Assembly (NCBI GenBank): GCA_018673925.1 | Contig: JABHBL010000015.1 | Span: 80,335 to 144,334 of the forward strand | Direction of reading: 5' to 3' | Length of the DNA stretch: 64,000 nucleotides | Source of the DNA: Fidelibacterota bacterium | Lineage (GTDB): Bacteria; Fidelibacterota; UBA8477; JABMPR01 | Shown here: positions 17,302 through 26,740 of the stretch, in pieces | Layout: each line of letters begins with the position of its first letter | Numbering within the stretch: position 1 is the first letter of the stretch | Program-made: the position numbers and the translations under genes | The notes under the pieces: model-generated | Told to the model about the DNA's origin: nothing | What the model saw: only the letters and a program-made list of their open reading frames with translations | Databases searched by the model: none

Positions 17302-18808
17302 CATTCTCATAAACATCCTTGATTTCATCGATGGCCAGCTGGATTGCCAGGGTGATATAGTCATGTACCAGGAGCTTCATGTTGAGGAGGTTGGGATTAT
17401 TATACAACCCATGTGTGATGACATCCCGGGTGATACATAGAGCCCCACATAACTCCTCCAGGCTGGCATGTTCCTGCATTCTTCGATGAGACAGATCGCG
17501 GGCGAAGGTGATCATGATGGATCTGTCGCCATGACGTACAGAGGTAAGCAGGTTGTTATAGACCACACTGATATACCATTTGAGATCGTCGGTTTCCATG
17601 GAATGGTAAAATTTGAGCAATTCCTGGTTTTCAGTCAGCATGATTTTTGAGTAAATCTTTTCAACCAGAGGCTCATGCATTTTAACCATCTCTTCGGCCA
17701 GTGTCAGGGAGGGACGACTTCTGGAAAATCTATGCAATCTGTCAATATTTTTTTGATGCCACTCCTCAGGTCGCGCTTTCAGATTCTCAATGAGGTGTAG
17801 CAAACGCCGTTTCAAGTGATGTCTGGGTTTGGGGTACCACTCCAGGGTTTCTCTTGTGTAGGAAGAATCTGTTGGAAATTGTCTATCAGTATAGTCCAGC
17901 ATCCACAATCTTTCAAAAGGTGGATTCCCGATAATTTTTCCCCAGATGTTACGCCAGATGACACCGGCCCTGGCAAACTGGACAGGAATAAAGGTGGGTT
18001 GTATTTCTTTCCCAAAATACTGTTGGGTTGCTAGTTTGAATAACTCTAACAGCGAAACTGGACTGTCTGAACTGGCCAGATAAGTATCATAATTCTTCAA
18101 CTCAGATGACTTTATCATGATTTTTTCAAAGATGGCTACCACACAACACACATGTATATAGGGAATGGCCATGCTCCCTTTTCCCGGTAGAATTCGAGCA
18201 TCCCAGCGATCAGACAACCAAATCTTCAGGAAATGATAGAGGGGTTCGTATTCACACCAGTCGCTACACACAGCTGCAAGTCGAACTATTGTACAGGGGT
18301 AAAACTGAGAGAATTCCTCCACCAGTTTTTCCCCCTGACGCTTGGTAACTGCATAGGGGAAATTCGCATCAGGTACGCTTCTCTCATAAACGAGATCCCC
18401 GCTGACGGGGAATTTGCTGGCAACCAGAGAACTGGTGAAGACAAAACGTTGGACATTGATCGCTTTTGTCAACTCCAACAGGATACGAGTTGCCTCAACA
18501 TTGGTTTTTTCATAGATCTGTGAATACACTTGATTCCCAAAATCATAGTAGGCGGCGAGATGAAAAATAAAATCAATTTTGTGTGTACTGGAAGCTTTTT
18601 GAAAGGCGTTTTTGAGTTGAACTGGATCCATGAGATCCACCAACATCCATTCCAGATTGGGATGAGGCTCCAGTCCCACCTCTTTCTGTGTCCTGCGCGC
18701 AAAGGCAATTACCCGATGATCAGGGCACAAGTATTTCACAAGATGGTGACCTATAAATCCGGAGGCACCTGTGATAAGGACGGTCTTGGTGGTTGCTTGA
18801 TGTCCCAT
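17291..18808 (-). CDS. Extended SDR (NAD-dependent epimerase/dehydratase-like) with long C-terminal extension, copy 2
   Basis: The 505-residue protein opens with a Rossmann fold, TGASGFIG (glycines 14, 17, 20). The active-site stretch SSLV and the YAVTK motif (YxxxK) follow, all typical of extended SDR enzymes acting on sugar nucleotides, sterols or similar compounds. After about residue 320 comes a largely helical region of about 185 residues that ordinary SDRs lack. It is a clear paralogue of the next gene upstream, sharing the core and the extension, and lies 47 bases behind it as the apparent last gene of the hydrogenase transcript. The substrate is unknown. Confidence 0.8.
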   Translation of the reverse strand: MGHQATTKTVLITGASGFIGHHLVKYLCPDHRVIAFARRTQKEVGLEPHPNLEWMLVDLMDPVQLKNAFQKASSTHKIDFIFHLAAYYDFGNQVYSQIYEKTNVEATRILLELTKAINVQRFVFTSSLVASKFPVSGDLVYERSVPDANFPYAVTKRQGEKLVEEFSQFYPCTIVRLAAVCSDWCEYEPLYHFLKIWLSDRWDARILPGKGSMAIPYIHVCCVVAIFEKIMIKSSELKNYDTYLASSDSPVSLLELFKLATQQYFGKEIQPTFIPVQFARAGVIWRNIWGKIIGNPPFERLWMLDYTDRQFPTDSSYTRETLEWYPKPRHHLKRRLLHLIENLKARPEEWHQKNIDRLHRFSRSRPSLTLAEEMVKMHEPLVEKIYSKIMLTENQELLKFYHSMETDDLKWYISVVYNNLLTSVRHGDRSIMITFARDLSHRRMQEHASLEELCGALCITRDVITHGLYNNPNLLNMKLLVHDYITLAIQLAIDEIKDVYENVPR

Positions 18809-18822
18809 TTTATCTATCCAAA

Positions 18823-18841
18823 TTTGATCCTCAGGATCAAA
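18823..18841. repeat. 19-base palindrome between the two SDR genes
   Basis: TTTGATCC-TCA-GGATCAAA is a perfect inverted repeat with eight-base arms. It fills much of the 47-base gap between the two SDR genes, just upstream of the start of copy 2 on the minus strand. It could be an operator, an mRNA processing hairpin or a weak attenuator; there is no T-run that would make it a standard terminator. Confidence 0.45.
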
Positions 18842-18855
18842 GGGTAGTAACTGGA

Positions 18856-20394
18856 CTATCTGTTATGAAATCGAACGTAGGAGGCGGGAGCTTTGGCTAT
18901 ATCGTAGGCGTCTTCGATTTCATCTACTGCCATTTGAATGGTCAGGTCTATATCGTCACGGATGCGTTCTTCCAGATGCTTAACTGAATCATAATCAAGA
19001 AGTTGCTGAATAACTAATTCAGCCAATGTTTCATATACATCCACGACCTCGAGTAATTTAAATCCTTCATGGATACGAATACTAGCTATAAATCGTGCAT
19101 AGTTAGACATGGATAATCGATCACCTGTTCGTACTGAAACCTTAAGAAGGTTGTATACAATTCCAAGGTACCAGGCAAGTTTTTCCGGATCCATCTTCTT
19201 ATACGAAGAATATCGGTCGGGCTGTTCAACATCCATAATTCGGTCTTGTAAGGCAGTCAGAATGGGATCTTCCAGGCGCACCAATGCTTCAGATATAGCC
19301 AGGTTTGGTCGTTCAGGAGATTTGTAGAGTGCCAGGGCATTCTTTTGATGCCACTCAATGGGATAGGTCTTCATATGCTCAATGACATGTAGAATTCTTC
19401 GCTCGGGACGGTATCGTGGAATAACCTTCCAGCCCAACTCTTTTCTGGTATAGGCAGCATCCACATCCATGCGTTCGTCGATGTATTTCATCATCCAGGG
19501 ACGTTCAAATGGACGGCGACCAATGAGTCGGCCTGCAAAATCTATGAGATAGACACCCAATCTGGCCAGAAAAACTGGCATATGAATCGCTCTGCGTTTT
19601 TCGCCAAAAACAAAGCGGGTACTTAAATCATATAGTTCCTGGTGGCTGGTGCTGTCATCCGGGCTGGCGATGAGCACATCAAAGGGTTTCAGCTTTTCGG
19701 TTTTGTCAAGTATGGTCTTCAACATTCTGACTAGGCACACAATGTGAATATAGGGAACCGCTGATTCTCCCTGACCTCCCAGTACCCTGGATTTCCACGA
19801 GCGAGAGGACCAGGTATCTAAAAATTTATATAACGGTCCATATTCACACCAATCACTGTATACAGCTGCGAATCGAACCACTGTGCAGGGGTAGGTTGTT
19901 GACCATTCCTTTGCCATGGCTTCACCTGCAATCTTGGTGACTGCATAGGGGAAGTCAGCATCCAGTGAACTTTCCTCTGTGAGTCTATCCCCATCTTGAG
20001 GAAATTCTGAGACAACCAGAGAGCTGGCGAAAATAAATCTTTTTAGTCCCAACTTTGACGCTGCTTCAAAGATGAGCTTTGAGCCGTGGACGTTGGTGCG
20101 TTCATATTCCTCATTGGGTTCATTGGAGAAATCAAAAAATGCTGCGAGGTGAATAAAATAATCAGCCCCACCACCAGCCTGTATTTCGTCCATGGCATCA
20201 CGGACATTTTCAGGTTCAGCTACATCAACTAGAAACCAGGTAATATTTTTGTGTCGGGGGATCCCAACTTCTTGTTGACTCCGGCGGGCAATGGCGAAGA
20301 TCTGATATTCATCCTGGTAAGTTTCTACAAAGTTTCTACCGATAAATCCAGATGCCCCAGTGATGACTATTCTGGGGAGGGCATTGTCAGTCAC
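18856..20394 (-). CDS. Extended SDR (NAD-dependent epimerase/dehydratase-like) with long C-terminal extension, copy 1
   Basis: With the GTG start at 20394 the product has 512 residues. It has the NAD-binding TGASGFIG motif (glycines 13, 16, 19), a serine-rich SSLVVS segment and YAVTK, as in extended SDR enzymes. A helical extension of about 185 residues follows the catalytic domain. I chose the GTG because GAGGAGA lies at the right distance and it overlaps the stop of the upstream gene; an ATG at 20421 lies further inside that gene. The core and extension both resemble the neighbouring copy, so the pair arose by tandem duplication. A role tied to hydrogenase or quinone or lipid metabolism is only suggested by position. 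Confidence 0.8.
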   Translation of the reverse strand: MTDNALPRIVITGASGFIGRNFVETYQDEYQIFAIARRSQQEVGIPRHKNITWFLVDVAEPENVRDAMDEIQAGGGADYFIHLAAFFDFSNEPNEEYERTNVHGSKLIFEAASKLGLKRFIFASSLVVSEFPQDGDRLTEESSLDADFPYAVTKIAGEAMAKEWSTTYPCTVVRFAAVYSDWCEYGPLYKFLDTWSSRSWKSRVLGGQGESAVPYIHIVCLVRMLKTILDKTEKLKPFDVLIASPDDSTSHQELYDLSTRFVFGEKRRAIHMPVFLARLGVYLIDFAGRLIGRRPFERPWMMKYIDERMDVDAAYTRKELGWKVIPRYRPERRILHVIEHMKTYPIEWHQKNALALYKSPERPNLAISEALVRLEDPILTALQDRIMDVEQPDRYSSYKKMDPEKLAWYLGIVYNLLKVSVRTGDRLSMSNYARFIASIRIHEGFKLLEVVDVYETLAELVIQQLLDYDSVKHLEERIRDDIDLTIQMAVDEIEDAYDIAKAPASYVRFHNR

Positions 20395-20815
20395 CCGTTT
20401 TCTCCTCAGTGAATAATTCAAGGAAAAACATCATGACCAGAAATCCCATCAAACCATCGCTAACGGCTGAAATGGCAATGACTGGAACCGTCTCTGAAAA
20501 AAGAAAGTAGAAACCCAGAAAAAAGAAGGCGATCCACTTGGCCAGGATGATAAAAATTATCAAGCTCTTTTCTGCCAGAGGATTCTTAGCCGCCAGTAAG
20601 TATCCAATACTCATAACGACGTGAAAAACGCCTCCCTGTGTAGAAAAGAAGCGGTAGGGATCCACTGTGAATCCAAACCAGGAGAGGACACCAAATGGAA
20701 GGACAATCAGGGCAATACCCACACAAAATGAATGCAGGGCCACGAGATATAGCAGTAATTGAAAAAGTGGAATATTTTTGAAAATTTTCATGCTTCTCAA
20801 GCGTTCAAATATCAC
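20387..20815 (-). CDS. Small four-helix membrane protein of unknown function
   Basis: The 142-residue protein has about four hydrophobic helices (near 15-40, 58-75, 83-105 and 110-132) and a charged C-terminal tail. I recognise no family motif; its size recalls DoxX-like or DUF4345-like proteins but the match is not firm. A second ATG eight codons in is an equally good start. It lies 35 bases after the hydrogenase protease gene and overlaps the first SDR gene by eight bases, so it belongs to that transcript. Confidence 0.6.
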   Translation of the reverse strand: MIFERLRSMKIFKNIPLFQLLLYLVALHSFCVGIALIVLPFGVLSWFGFTVDPYRFFSTQGGVFHVVMSIGYLLAAKNPLAEKSLIIFIILAKWIAFFFLGFYFLFSETVPVIAISAVSDGLMGFLVMMFFLELFTEEKTGD

Positions 20816-20850
20816 GCCAAGGTATTTAACAGCAGACTCAAGAATATGGA

Positions 20851-21342
20851 TTAGAGTTTATGGTTCTTTATTCCCCACTCCTCAAGAATAACAAGTGCAT
20901 TTTCAATAACCTTGTCGAATACCCCTTTTATGGTTGGAGTCATTTCCAGATCCAGATTCTCCATGGACTTCGGTTGAATACCGAGAAGCGTCATTCGTTT
21001 GGCTTTTCTATCCGTGAGCTCAGCCACACTGATGAGATCCGATAAACCGAGGTGATGGAGGGAAACTTTTGGATCGAGCTGGGCAAGTATGGCATCGTCT
21101 TCAAGCTTGCCAACGGTACCCGGTTCCATTTCAAAATTAACAGCGTCAATGATGAGAACAGATTTTTCCGGTCCAAAAAAAGTCAGAAGATCGAGACCGC
21201 TGGTTCCCCCATCAACGATCTCGATTTCTGGTTTAAAGTGGTAGTGCTCCTGGAGATGGTTAGCGGCATGAACACCAATACCCTCATCTTCCATGAGGAT
21301 GTTGCCCAGACCGAGGACGACCACCTCGGGGCTAGAGGACAT
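20851..21342 (-). CDS. hybD: [NiFe] hydrogenase maturation protease (HybD/HyaD-like)
   Basis: The 163-residue endopeptidase starts VVVLGLGNILMEDEGIGVHA, the family's N-terminal block, in which the Glu and the following acidic residues help bind nickel. DGGTSGLDLL and IDAVNF follow with the second conserved acidic site, and HHLGLSD supplies the conserved His. The enzyme removes the C-terminal tail of the hydrogenase large subunit once nickel is inserted. The start at ATG 21342 overlaps the large-subunit gene by 11 bases. The frame extends 47 codons further upstream, inside that gene, and I reject that longer start. No other maturation genes (hypA-F) are in the window. Confidence 0.92.
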   Translation of the reverse strand: MSSSPEVVVLGLGNILMEDEGIGVHAANHLQEHYHFKPEIEIVDGGTSGLDLLTFFGPEKSVLIIDAVNFEMEPGTVGKLEDDAILAQLDPKVSLHHLGLSDLISVAELTDRKAKRMTLLGIQPKSMENLDLEMTPTIKGVFDKVIENALVILEEWGIKNHKL

Positions 21343-23038
21343 GGACTTTCGAGATATCCTTACGCTTGTTGTCATGCAGGTGGATAGCACATGCCAGACA
21401 TGGATCGAAGGAGTGAATTGTCCGTAATACCTCAAGTGGTTTTTCATCATCTGCAATGGGGTTGCCCATGAGTGAAGCTTCATAGGGACCTACTGCATCA
21501 TCATCATTCCGGGGTGCTGCATTCCAGGTTGAGGGAACCACTGCTTGATAATTCTCGATTTTACCATTCTTGATAACAATCCAATGGGAAAGAACACCAC
21601 GAGGTGCTTCATGAAAACCAAAACCCTGTTGCTCACCCTTGGGAAAGACTGGTGGGTTAAAAGTAGTCATATCGCCACCGGCGATGTTGTTAATCAGGAG
21701 ATTGTAGTTTTTCTCGAGCTCTTCAAACAATACAGCGGTTCTGATCGCACGGGCAGCATGACGACCCAGTGTGGAATGCAGAACGCTGATTGGTATATCA
21801 GATTTGGATTTGGTGATGGCCTTGATCTTGGCAAAAGCAACTCCAGCAACTTTCTGGGTTGTTTCATGACCCTGGGCATACATGTTCAGCACGTTTGCCA
21901 GAGGACCCACCTGAGCTGGTTTTCCCAGAAAGGTTGGCGCTTTAACCCAGCTGTATTTTCCATCATCTTCAAAATCAGTATAATGAGGTTCAGTTTCACC
22001 CTGATACGGATGGAGATTGCTATCGCCTTCATACCAGGAGTGTTTCACACTTTCCTTGACACCATCGCGGAAATATTTGTCCTGGAAAGAGGTGATGGGT
22101 TTGAGCTTACTAATATCGCCACCAGGTATGTACCCACCTGGGGTTCCAAATTGGGTTCCCTTGGTATCAGTTGGGAAATCAGGTACGGATAGATAATCCA
22201 CGACACCAGAACCATATCCCAGCCAGTCCTGATAAAATGAAGCAACCACAGCCACATCCACGATATAGGCATTGTAGATAAAGGATTTTAACTGATCCAT
22301 GAGGCTCTTGACCATCTGGAGTCGTTCCATATTGAGAGCAGCTTGACTATCTGGATTGATGGGATTGGAAACACCACCCACAGCCATATTCTGGACGTGA
22401 GGTGTTTTTGAACCAAGGATGGTGGTGATCTGGTTAGCTTTTCTCTGGATCTCAAAAGCTTCCAGATAATGAGCTGCTGCGATGAGATTGACTTCTGGTG
22501 GTAATTTCATGGCGGGATGACCCCAGTAACCATTGGCGAAAATTCCCAATTGTCCTGAGCCTACAAATGTTTTCAGCTTATCCTGAACAGCCTTGTATTC
22601 CTGCCAGCCATTATTGGGATGATCTGAGAGACTTTGAGCCAATTTTGAGGCTGCCTTGGGATCAGCAGAAAGGGCGGATACCACATCTACCCAATCCAGT
22701 GCAGAGAGATGATAGAAATGCACGATATGATCATGAATTCCGTGAGCTGCGATAATCATATTTCGGATAAATTGGGCATTTACGGGAATTTCCATCTCAA
22801 GTGCGTTTTCTACAGTTCGCACAGATGCAATGGCGTGAACCGTGGTACAAACACCACAGATTCTCTGGGTGAAGACCCAGGCGTCCCGGGGATCACGACC
22901 CTTTAAGATGGTTTCAATACCGCGCCACATCTGGCCTGATGACCAGGCTTTCGCGACCTTGCCATCCTTGATATCACAATCAATTCTTAAATGTCCCTCT
23001 ATTCGAGTGACCGGATCAACTACGATTCTTTTACTCAT
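21332..23038 (-). CDS. hybC: [NiFe] hydrogenase large subunit (group 1, Hyb-like)
   Basis: The 568-residue catalytic subunit has the N-terminal ligand motif RICGVC (Cys61, Cys64) and the C-terminal DPCLACAIH (Cys547, Cys550, His553), which together hold the Ni-Fe(CN)2CO site. The 15-residue tail after His553 would be cut off by the protease encoded next. With the order small subunit, HybA, HybB, large subunit, protease, it matches the membrane-linked uptake hydrogenases of the group 1c Hyb type, which oxidise periplasmic H2 and reduce menaquinone. The protein has no signal of its own and would be exported with the small subunit. Confidence 0.97.
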   Translation of the reverse strand: MSKRIVVDPVTRIEGHLRIDCDIKDGKVAKAWSSGQMWRGIETILKGRDPRDAWVFTQRICGVCTTVHAIASVRTVENALEMEIPVNAQFIRNMIIAAHGIHDHIVHFYHLSALDWVDVVSALSADPKAASKLAQSLSDHPNNGWQEYKAVQDKLKTFVGSGQLGIFANGYWGHPAMKLPPEVNLIAAAHYLEAFEIQRKANQITTILGSKTPHVQNMAVGGVSNPINPDSQAALNMERLQMVKSLMDQLKSFIYNAYIVDVAVVASFYQDWLGYGSGVVDYLSVPDFPTDTKGTQFGTPGGYIPGGDISKLKPITSFQDKYFRDGVKESVKHSWYEGDSNLHPYQGETEPHYTDFEDDGKYSWVKAPTFLGKPAQVGPLANVLNMYAQGHETTQKVAGVAFAKIKAITKSKSDIPISVLHSTLGRHAARAIRTAVLFEELEKNYNLLINNIAGGDMTTFNPPVFPKGEQQGFGFHEAPRGVLSHWIVIKNGKIENYQAVVPSTWNAAPRNDDDAVGPYEASLMGNPIADDEKPLEVLRTIHSFDPCLACAIHLHDNKRKDISKVHVL

Positions 23039-23062
23039 TTATATAATCCTCATATCTTCAGT

Positions 23063-24202
23063 TTATGAATGTTTGATTGCCGGCAAGACCGGGAGTTTTT
23101 TGACAAATATCAGATAAGCCATGATCTCAATAGAGATGATACCTACCGTGATTAATATTTCTGATGCCGATGGAAAATAGTGATATCCAACACCTGGGTT
23201 GAAAGCCACCAGAAAGGTGTCAAAACGATAGAGAGCTCCTGCCAGGATCATTGATCCAGCGGACCAGAACAAGGTGGTTGCCTTCATACGATTTTTAGCC
23301 GAGGCCAGCATGATGATAGGAATCAGGAATAAAACATTCTCAACTACAAAGAATGCTCCCAGCATGCCATCATTAAAGATATTGCCTAATTGACCACGCC
23401 AGATGAGATCGCCAAAGCGTAGCAGGAGAAACAGAACCAACAGGGGAATCATCATCACACTTAGTTTCCCGAGAATGGGTGTTTCATCCAAAGGTCGTTT
23501 CAAGGCAACGGCTGAGAAGAGTGATTCGAAGATCACCACAGCATAACCCATGGTGATGGCAGTCAACAAGAACAGCAGAGGTAACCACCCAGTTTGCCAC
23601 ATTGGTGAAAGTTTTTCACCGGCGATGATCATAAGTGATCCCAGACTGGATTGATGCATGGTGGGAAGTAATACTCCCAATGCAATAAAGAAGAAGAGGA
23701 ACTTGTTGAGCTTCTTTTTTGTTTCCAATGATTTCCGGTGTTCCAGAAAGGTTGGTGAAAACTCAATCCAGAGTACAAATACATAGGCACCAATACAGGC
23801 AGCTACTTCAAACATGATTGAGTTCACATTGATGTGCCAGGGTAGAAACACATTGTACATCTGCCAGTAGCGACCGATATCTATAAAGATGGACACACCA
23901 GCCAGTGTGTATCCAAAGGCACTGGTCATCAGTGCGGATCTCACCAGCGGATGATATTCACCCTTGTTAAAGATGTACACCAGGAGTGCGATGGAATAAC
24001 CACCACAACCCAGAGCCGTTCCCACCAGAACATCATATACAATCCAGATACCCCAAGGGTAACCATCTGAAAGATTGGTGACAGCACCAATTCCAAATAG
24101 AAACCGTTTGATCAAGAGTAATCCGGCTATCATAGCCAAAGTCAGCAGAACCCAGAATGGTTTGGTGAGCAGTCTGCCACCGAGAGCTTGTTTTTCGTGC
24201 AT
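23063..24202 (-). CDS. hybB: HybB-like quinone-reactive membrane subunit (NrfD family)
   Basis: The 379-residue protein has about ten membrane helices and belongs to the NrfD/HybB family of haem-free menaquinone-interacting subunits. PWGIWIVYDVLVGTALGCGG and HQSSLGSLMIIAGEKLSPMW are shared with the NrfD-family protein at 10922..12154. In Hyb hydrogenases this subunit links the HybA iron-sulfur chain to the quinone pool and may couple it to proton movement. It lies 9 bases after hybA and 24 bases before the large-subunit gene. Confidence 0.92.
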   Translation of the reverse strand: MHEKQALGGRLLTKPFWVLLTLAMIAGLLLIKRFLFGIGAVTNLSDGYPWGIWIVYDVLVGTALGCGGYSIALLVYIFNKGEYHPLVRSALMTSAFGYTLAGVSIFIDIGRYWQMYNVFLPWHINVNSIMFEVAACIGAYVFVLWIEFSPTFLEHRKSLETKKKLNKFLFFFIALGVLLPTMHQSSLGSLMIIAGEKLSPMWQTGWLPLLFLLTAITMGYAVVIFESLFSAVALKRPLDETPILGKLSVMMIPLLVLFLLLRFGDLIWRGQLGNIFNDGMLGAFFVVENVLFLIPIIMLASAKNRMKATTLFWSAGSMILAGALYRFDTFLVAFNPGVGYHYFPSASEILITVGIISIEIMAYLIFVKKLPVLPAIKHS

Positions 24203-24211
24203 AGTGAGCTC

Positions 24212-25186
24212 CTATCCTTCTGAATTCTTGGTTGTCTGGTAAGCACCATAGAGCAATCCACCCAGGAGAGCTATCGGTGCGATCATACCTTTATAAATAC
24301 CGTGCTGAATACCTTCTGATTTGGATGCAGAAGAGGTAGCAGAAAGTTCAGGTAGACCCAGTTTGGTAAAAGGAATAGCGGAGAGTAAAAGATACTGAGT
24401 ACCGCCACCCTCTTTTTCACCATATATGTAATTTATGTAGGGTGCCACTGTCTTGGGAGACACATCACCTTCATCAAGACTGCGCATGGGATACTCATAG
24501 GTACTCCCTGCAACCAGTTTGATGCGTTTACGGGCTTCTTCCAAAAGATCAGTAACCTTACCGAATAGTGAAGCACCTGTGGGACAGAACTCACAACAAG
24601 CTGGTATACCACCTTCTGCTTGTCGATGGTTACATAGCTCACATTTCACTATCTCAGGAATGGCTTGAGCATATTCAAATTTCGGTACATTGTATGGACA
24701 GGCTACCATGCAGTAGCGACATCCAATACAGGCATCTTTATCGTACTCTACAATACCTGTTGCATCGTTTTTGACCAGGGCTGTAACAGGACAGGCCGAC
24801 ACACAATCAGGATCAACGCAATGCATACAGGCTTTTTTTACAAATGCAAAGCCGTTCTCTTCACTATTATGTGTCGAGGCATCACCATGTTCATAGAGTT
24901 TGATTTTATTCAGGGTTTTTTCAGATAGATCATAAGATTCATCCCAGATTCCATCTACACCCGTAGCTTTCTCTAAATTTGCACTTTCAGGTGGCATATC
25001 ATTATACTGCTTACAAGCTGCCTCACAGGCCTTGCAACCGATGCATATGGTTCCATCATACAGGATACCAACAGCATCTGCCGACAAAGTCTTTCTGATA
25101 CCGGCAAAAACACTTGTGACATTACCCGCAGTCAACGCGCCAGCTGAAAGAACCTTTAAAAAATCTCTTCGTTCAAGGTTCATCAT
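24212..25186 (-). CDS. hybA: HybA-like Tat-exported ferredoxin subunit
   Basis: The 324-residue protein has a Tat signal (ERRDFLK) and four cysteine groups (48/51/54/58, 120/123/128/132, 153/156/159/163, 182/185 with 197/201) for four [4Fe-4S] clusters. A membrane helix near the C-terminus (PIALLGGLLYGAYQTT) anchors it. In Hyb hydrogenases HybA passes electrons from the small subunit to HybB. Start may be the first or second of two adjacent ATGs. It is a paralogue of the ferredoxin at 10057..10929. Confidence 0.93.
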   Translation of the reverse strand: MMNLERRDFLKVLSAGALTAGNVTSVFAGIRKTLSADAVGILYDGTICIGCKACEAACKQYNDMPPESANLEKATGVDGIWDESYDLSEKTLNKIKLYEHGDASTHNSEENGFAFVKKACMHCVDPDCVSACPVTALVKNDATGIVEYDKDACIGCRYCMVACPYNVPKFEYAQAIPEIVKCELCNHRQAEGGIPACCEFCPTGASLFGKVTDLLEEARKRIKLVAGSTYEYPMRSLDEGDVSPKTVAPYINYIYGEKEGGGTQYLLLSAIPFTKLGLPELSATSSASKSEGIQHGIYKGMIAPIALLGGLLYGAYQTTKNSEG

Positions 25187-25193
25187 ACACTCC

Positions 25194-26339
25194 TTATGCG
25201 TCTGATTCCGGAGCAGTTTCTTCTGCCTTCATCTTTTTGGCAGCCATAGCACTGGCACCAACAATGACACCACCCACGGCTCCTGCAACGGCAGCGCCAC
25301 CGATAGTGATACCACCAGCTTTATCACCAGAAATTTGCGCGTATGAAGCAGGTGGAGTATCAGTAAATACTGCGGATTGTTCATGGATGTATTTTGTAAA
25401 ACCCACACCTTCTTCAGAGCAACCAAAACAGGGATGACCTGTACCAACTGGCCAGGCACCTGATCCAACATCACCAAATAGGATGGAGGAGCAGTTGTTA
25501 TAAGTTTCTGGACCCTTGCAGCCCAGTTTGTAAAGACAGTAACCTTCACGATGACCATCATCTCCAAATTCCAGAGCAAAACGACCAGCATCAAAATGAG
25601 GTCGACGTTCGCAATGTTCGTGGATGAGACGACCATATGCAAATTTTGGTCTAGCCTTACTATCTAACTGAGGCAGCTTGCCAAGTGTCAGATAGTAGAG
25701 AATTGTGGAGAGTAGATTGTATGGACTGGCAGGACAACCAGGAAGATTAATAACTGGTTTATCCTTTATAATTTCATGTACACCGGTGGCTCCCGTTGGA
25801 TTGGGACTGGATGATTGGACACCACCCCAGGAAGCGCAGGATCCGATGGCTACGATAGCGGCAGCTCTTGAACCGTAATCATTCAAGATATCCAGAGCAG
25901 TTCTATCAGCAATCTTGCAATAAATACCATCTTGTTTTACAGGAATGGAACCCTCAACAACCAGGATGTATTTACCTTCATTCAGCTTGGCTGAGTCAAT
26001 AAGAGATTTTTCGACCTGATGACCCGCTGCGGCGCAAAGTGTTTCGGAATAGTCGAGAGAGATCATATCCAGAACCAGTTCTTCAACAGTGGGATGTGTG
26101 GTTCTCAGGAGTGATTCGGTACAACCGGTACATTCCTGGAAGTGTAGCCAGATGACAGGCGTTCGAGTCGGGCTAGTAATGGTATCTGCAACCCTGGCCA
26201 CCATGGTGGCAGGTAGACCCATTGCTGCTGTGATGGCAGTACAGAACTTAAGGAAGCTCCGACGGCTTACTCCTTGTGCCTCCAACTCATTTGAGAAGGA
26301 CATCTCTAAGGATTCAGTGGATGTTAATAGTTTTCCCAT
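25194..26339 (-). CDS. hybO: [NiFe] hydrogenase small subunit
   Basis: The 381-residue subunit has a Tat signal with SRRSFLKF (25-32) and a proximal cluster motif ECTGCTESLLR (Cys70, Cys73). Further conserved cysteines in IGSCASWGGV, LPGCPASPYN, EHCERRPHF and HPCFGCSE complete the three iron-sulfur clusters. A glycine/alanine-rich C-terminal helix (about 342-368) anchors it in the membrane. It carries electrons from the NiFe site to HybA. It is the first gene of a transcript that seems to run through eight genes to 17291. An ATG 12 codons later is an alternative start. Confidence 0.95.
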   Translation of the reverse strand: MGKLLTSTESLEMSFSNELEAQGVSRRSFLKFCTAITAAMGLPATMVARVADTITSPTRTPVIWLHFQECTGCTESLLRTTHPTVEELVLDMISLDYSETLCAAAGHQVEKSLIDSAKLNEGKYILVVEGSIPVKQDGIYCKIADRTALDILNDYGSRAAAIVAIGSCASWGGVQSSSPNPTGATGVHEIIKDKPVINLPGCPASPYNLLSTILYYLTLGKLPQLDSKARPKFAYGRLIHEHCERRPHFDAGRFALEFGDDGHREGYCLYKLGCKGPETYNNCSSILFGDVGSGAWPVGTGHPCFGCSEEGVGFTKYIHEQSAVFTDTPPASYAQISGDKAGGITIGGAAVAGAVGGVIVGASAMAAKKMKAEETAPESDA

Positions 26340-26740
26340 TCATTTACCCTTTCCCGCTATTGTTAACGCCTATGGCTTTTTCATCAGAATGATGGCAATA
26401 AATCAGATTAAATCTGAAATTGAGAAGAATTCAAATAAGAACGCTGTATAGAATACACAGCGGAAATTCATGATAGAATTTGTCTTTAATGATTCATATT
26501 TCTCAGTAATTGCGTGAGGAATATAATGTGAAGATCGGTAGTTACAAATACTGTATTTCTCCAATATAACTTTTTTCATAAAGCGCTTATTATCATTGAT
26601 TTATCATGATATTTTTTGTCACCATTAGTTCCATATCACATGGCCTGAAATATTGATTTTCTGGATTTGGGATTTTAATTTTACGCATTATCATGTCACG
26701 AATAAGATTTTTAACACAATTACCTTAAGGGGGTAAACAC
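26340..26740. other. Divergent promoter region of hydrogenase operon and beta-barrel gene
   Basis: About 400 AT-rich bases separate the leftward hydrogenase operon from a rightward gene. I looked for -24/-12 sigma-54 elements on both strands and found none with correct spacing. Near 26593-26612 there are repeated TTATCAT/ATCATGAT units, but no clear FNR-type palindrome. The rightward gene has a TTAAGGGGG ribosome site just before 26741. No coding potential is evident. Confidence 0.5.

Noticed and set aside
20851..21483. Longer start for the hydrogenase protease
   Set aside because: The extra 47 codons lie inside the large-subunit gene and do not match the family; the ATG at 21342 precedes the conserved N-terminus directly.
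26340..26740. Sigma-54 promoter for the hydrogenase operon
   Set aside because: GG and GC elements are present (near 26355-26370 on the minus strand) but the spacing is one base too long.
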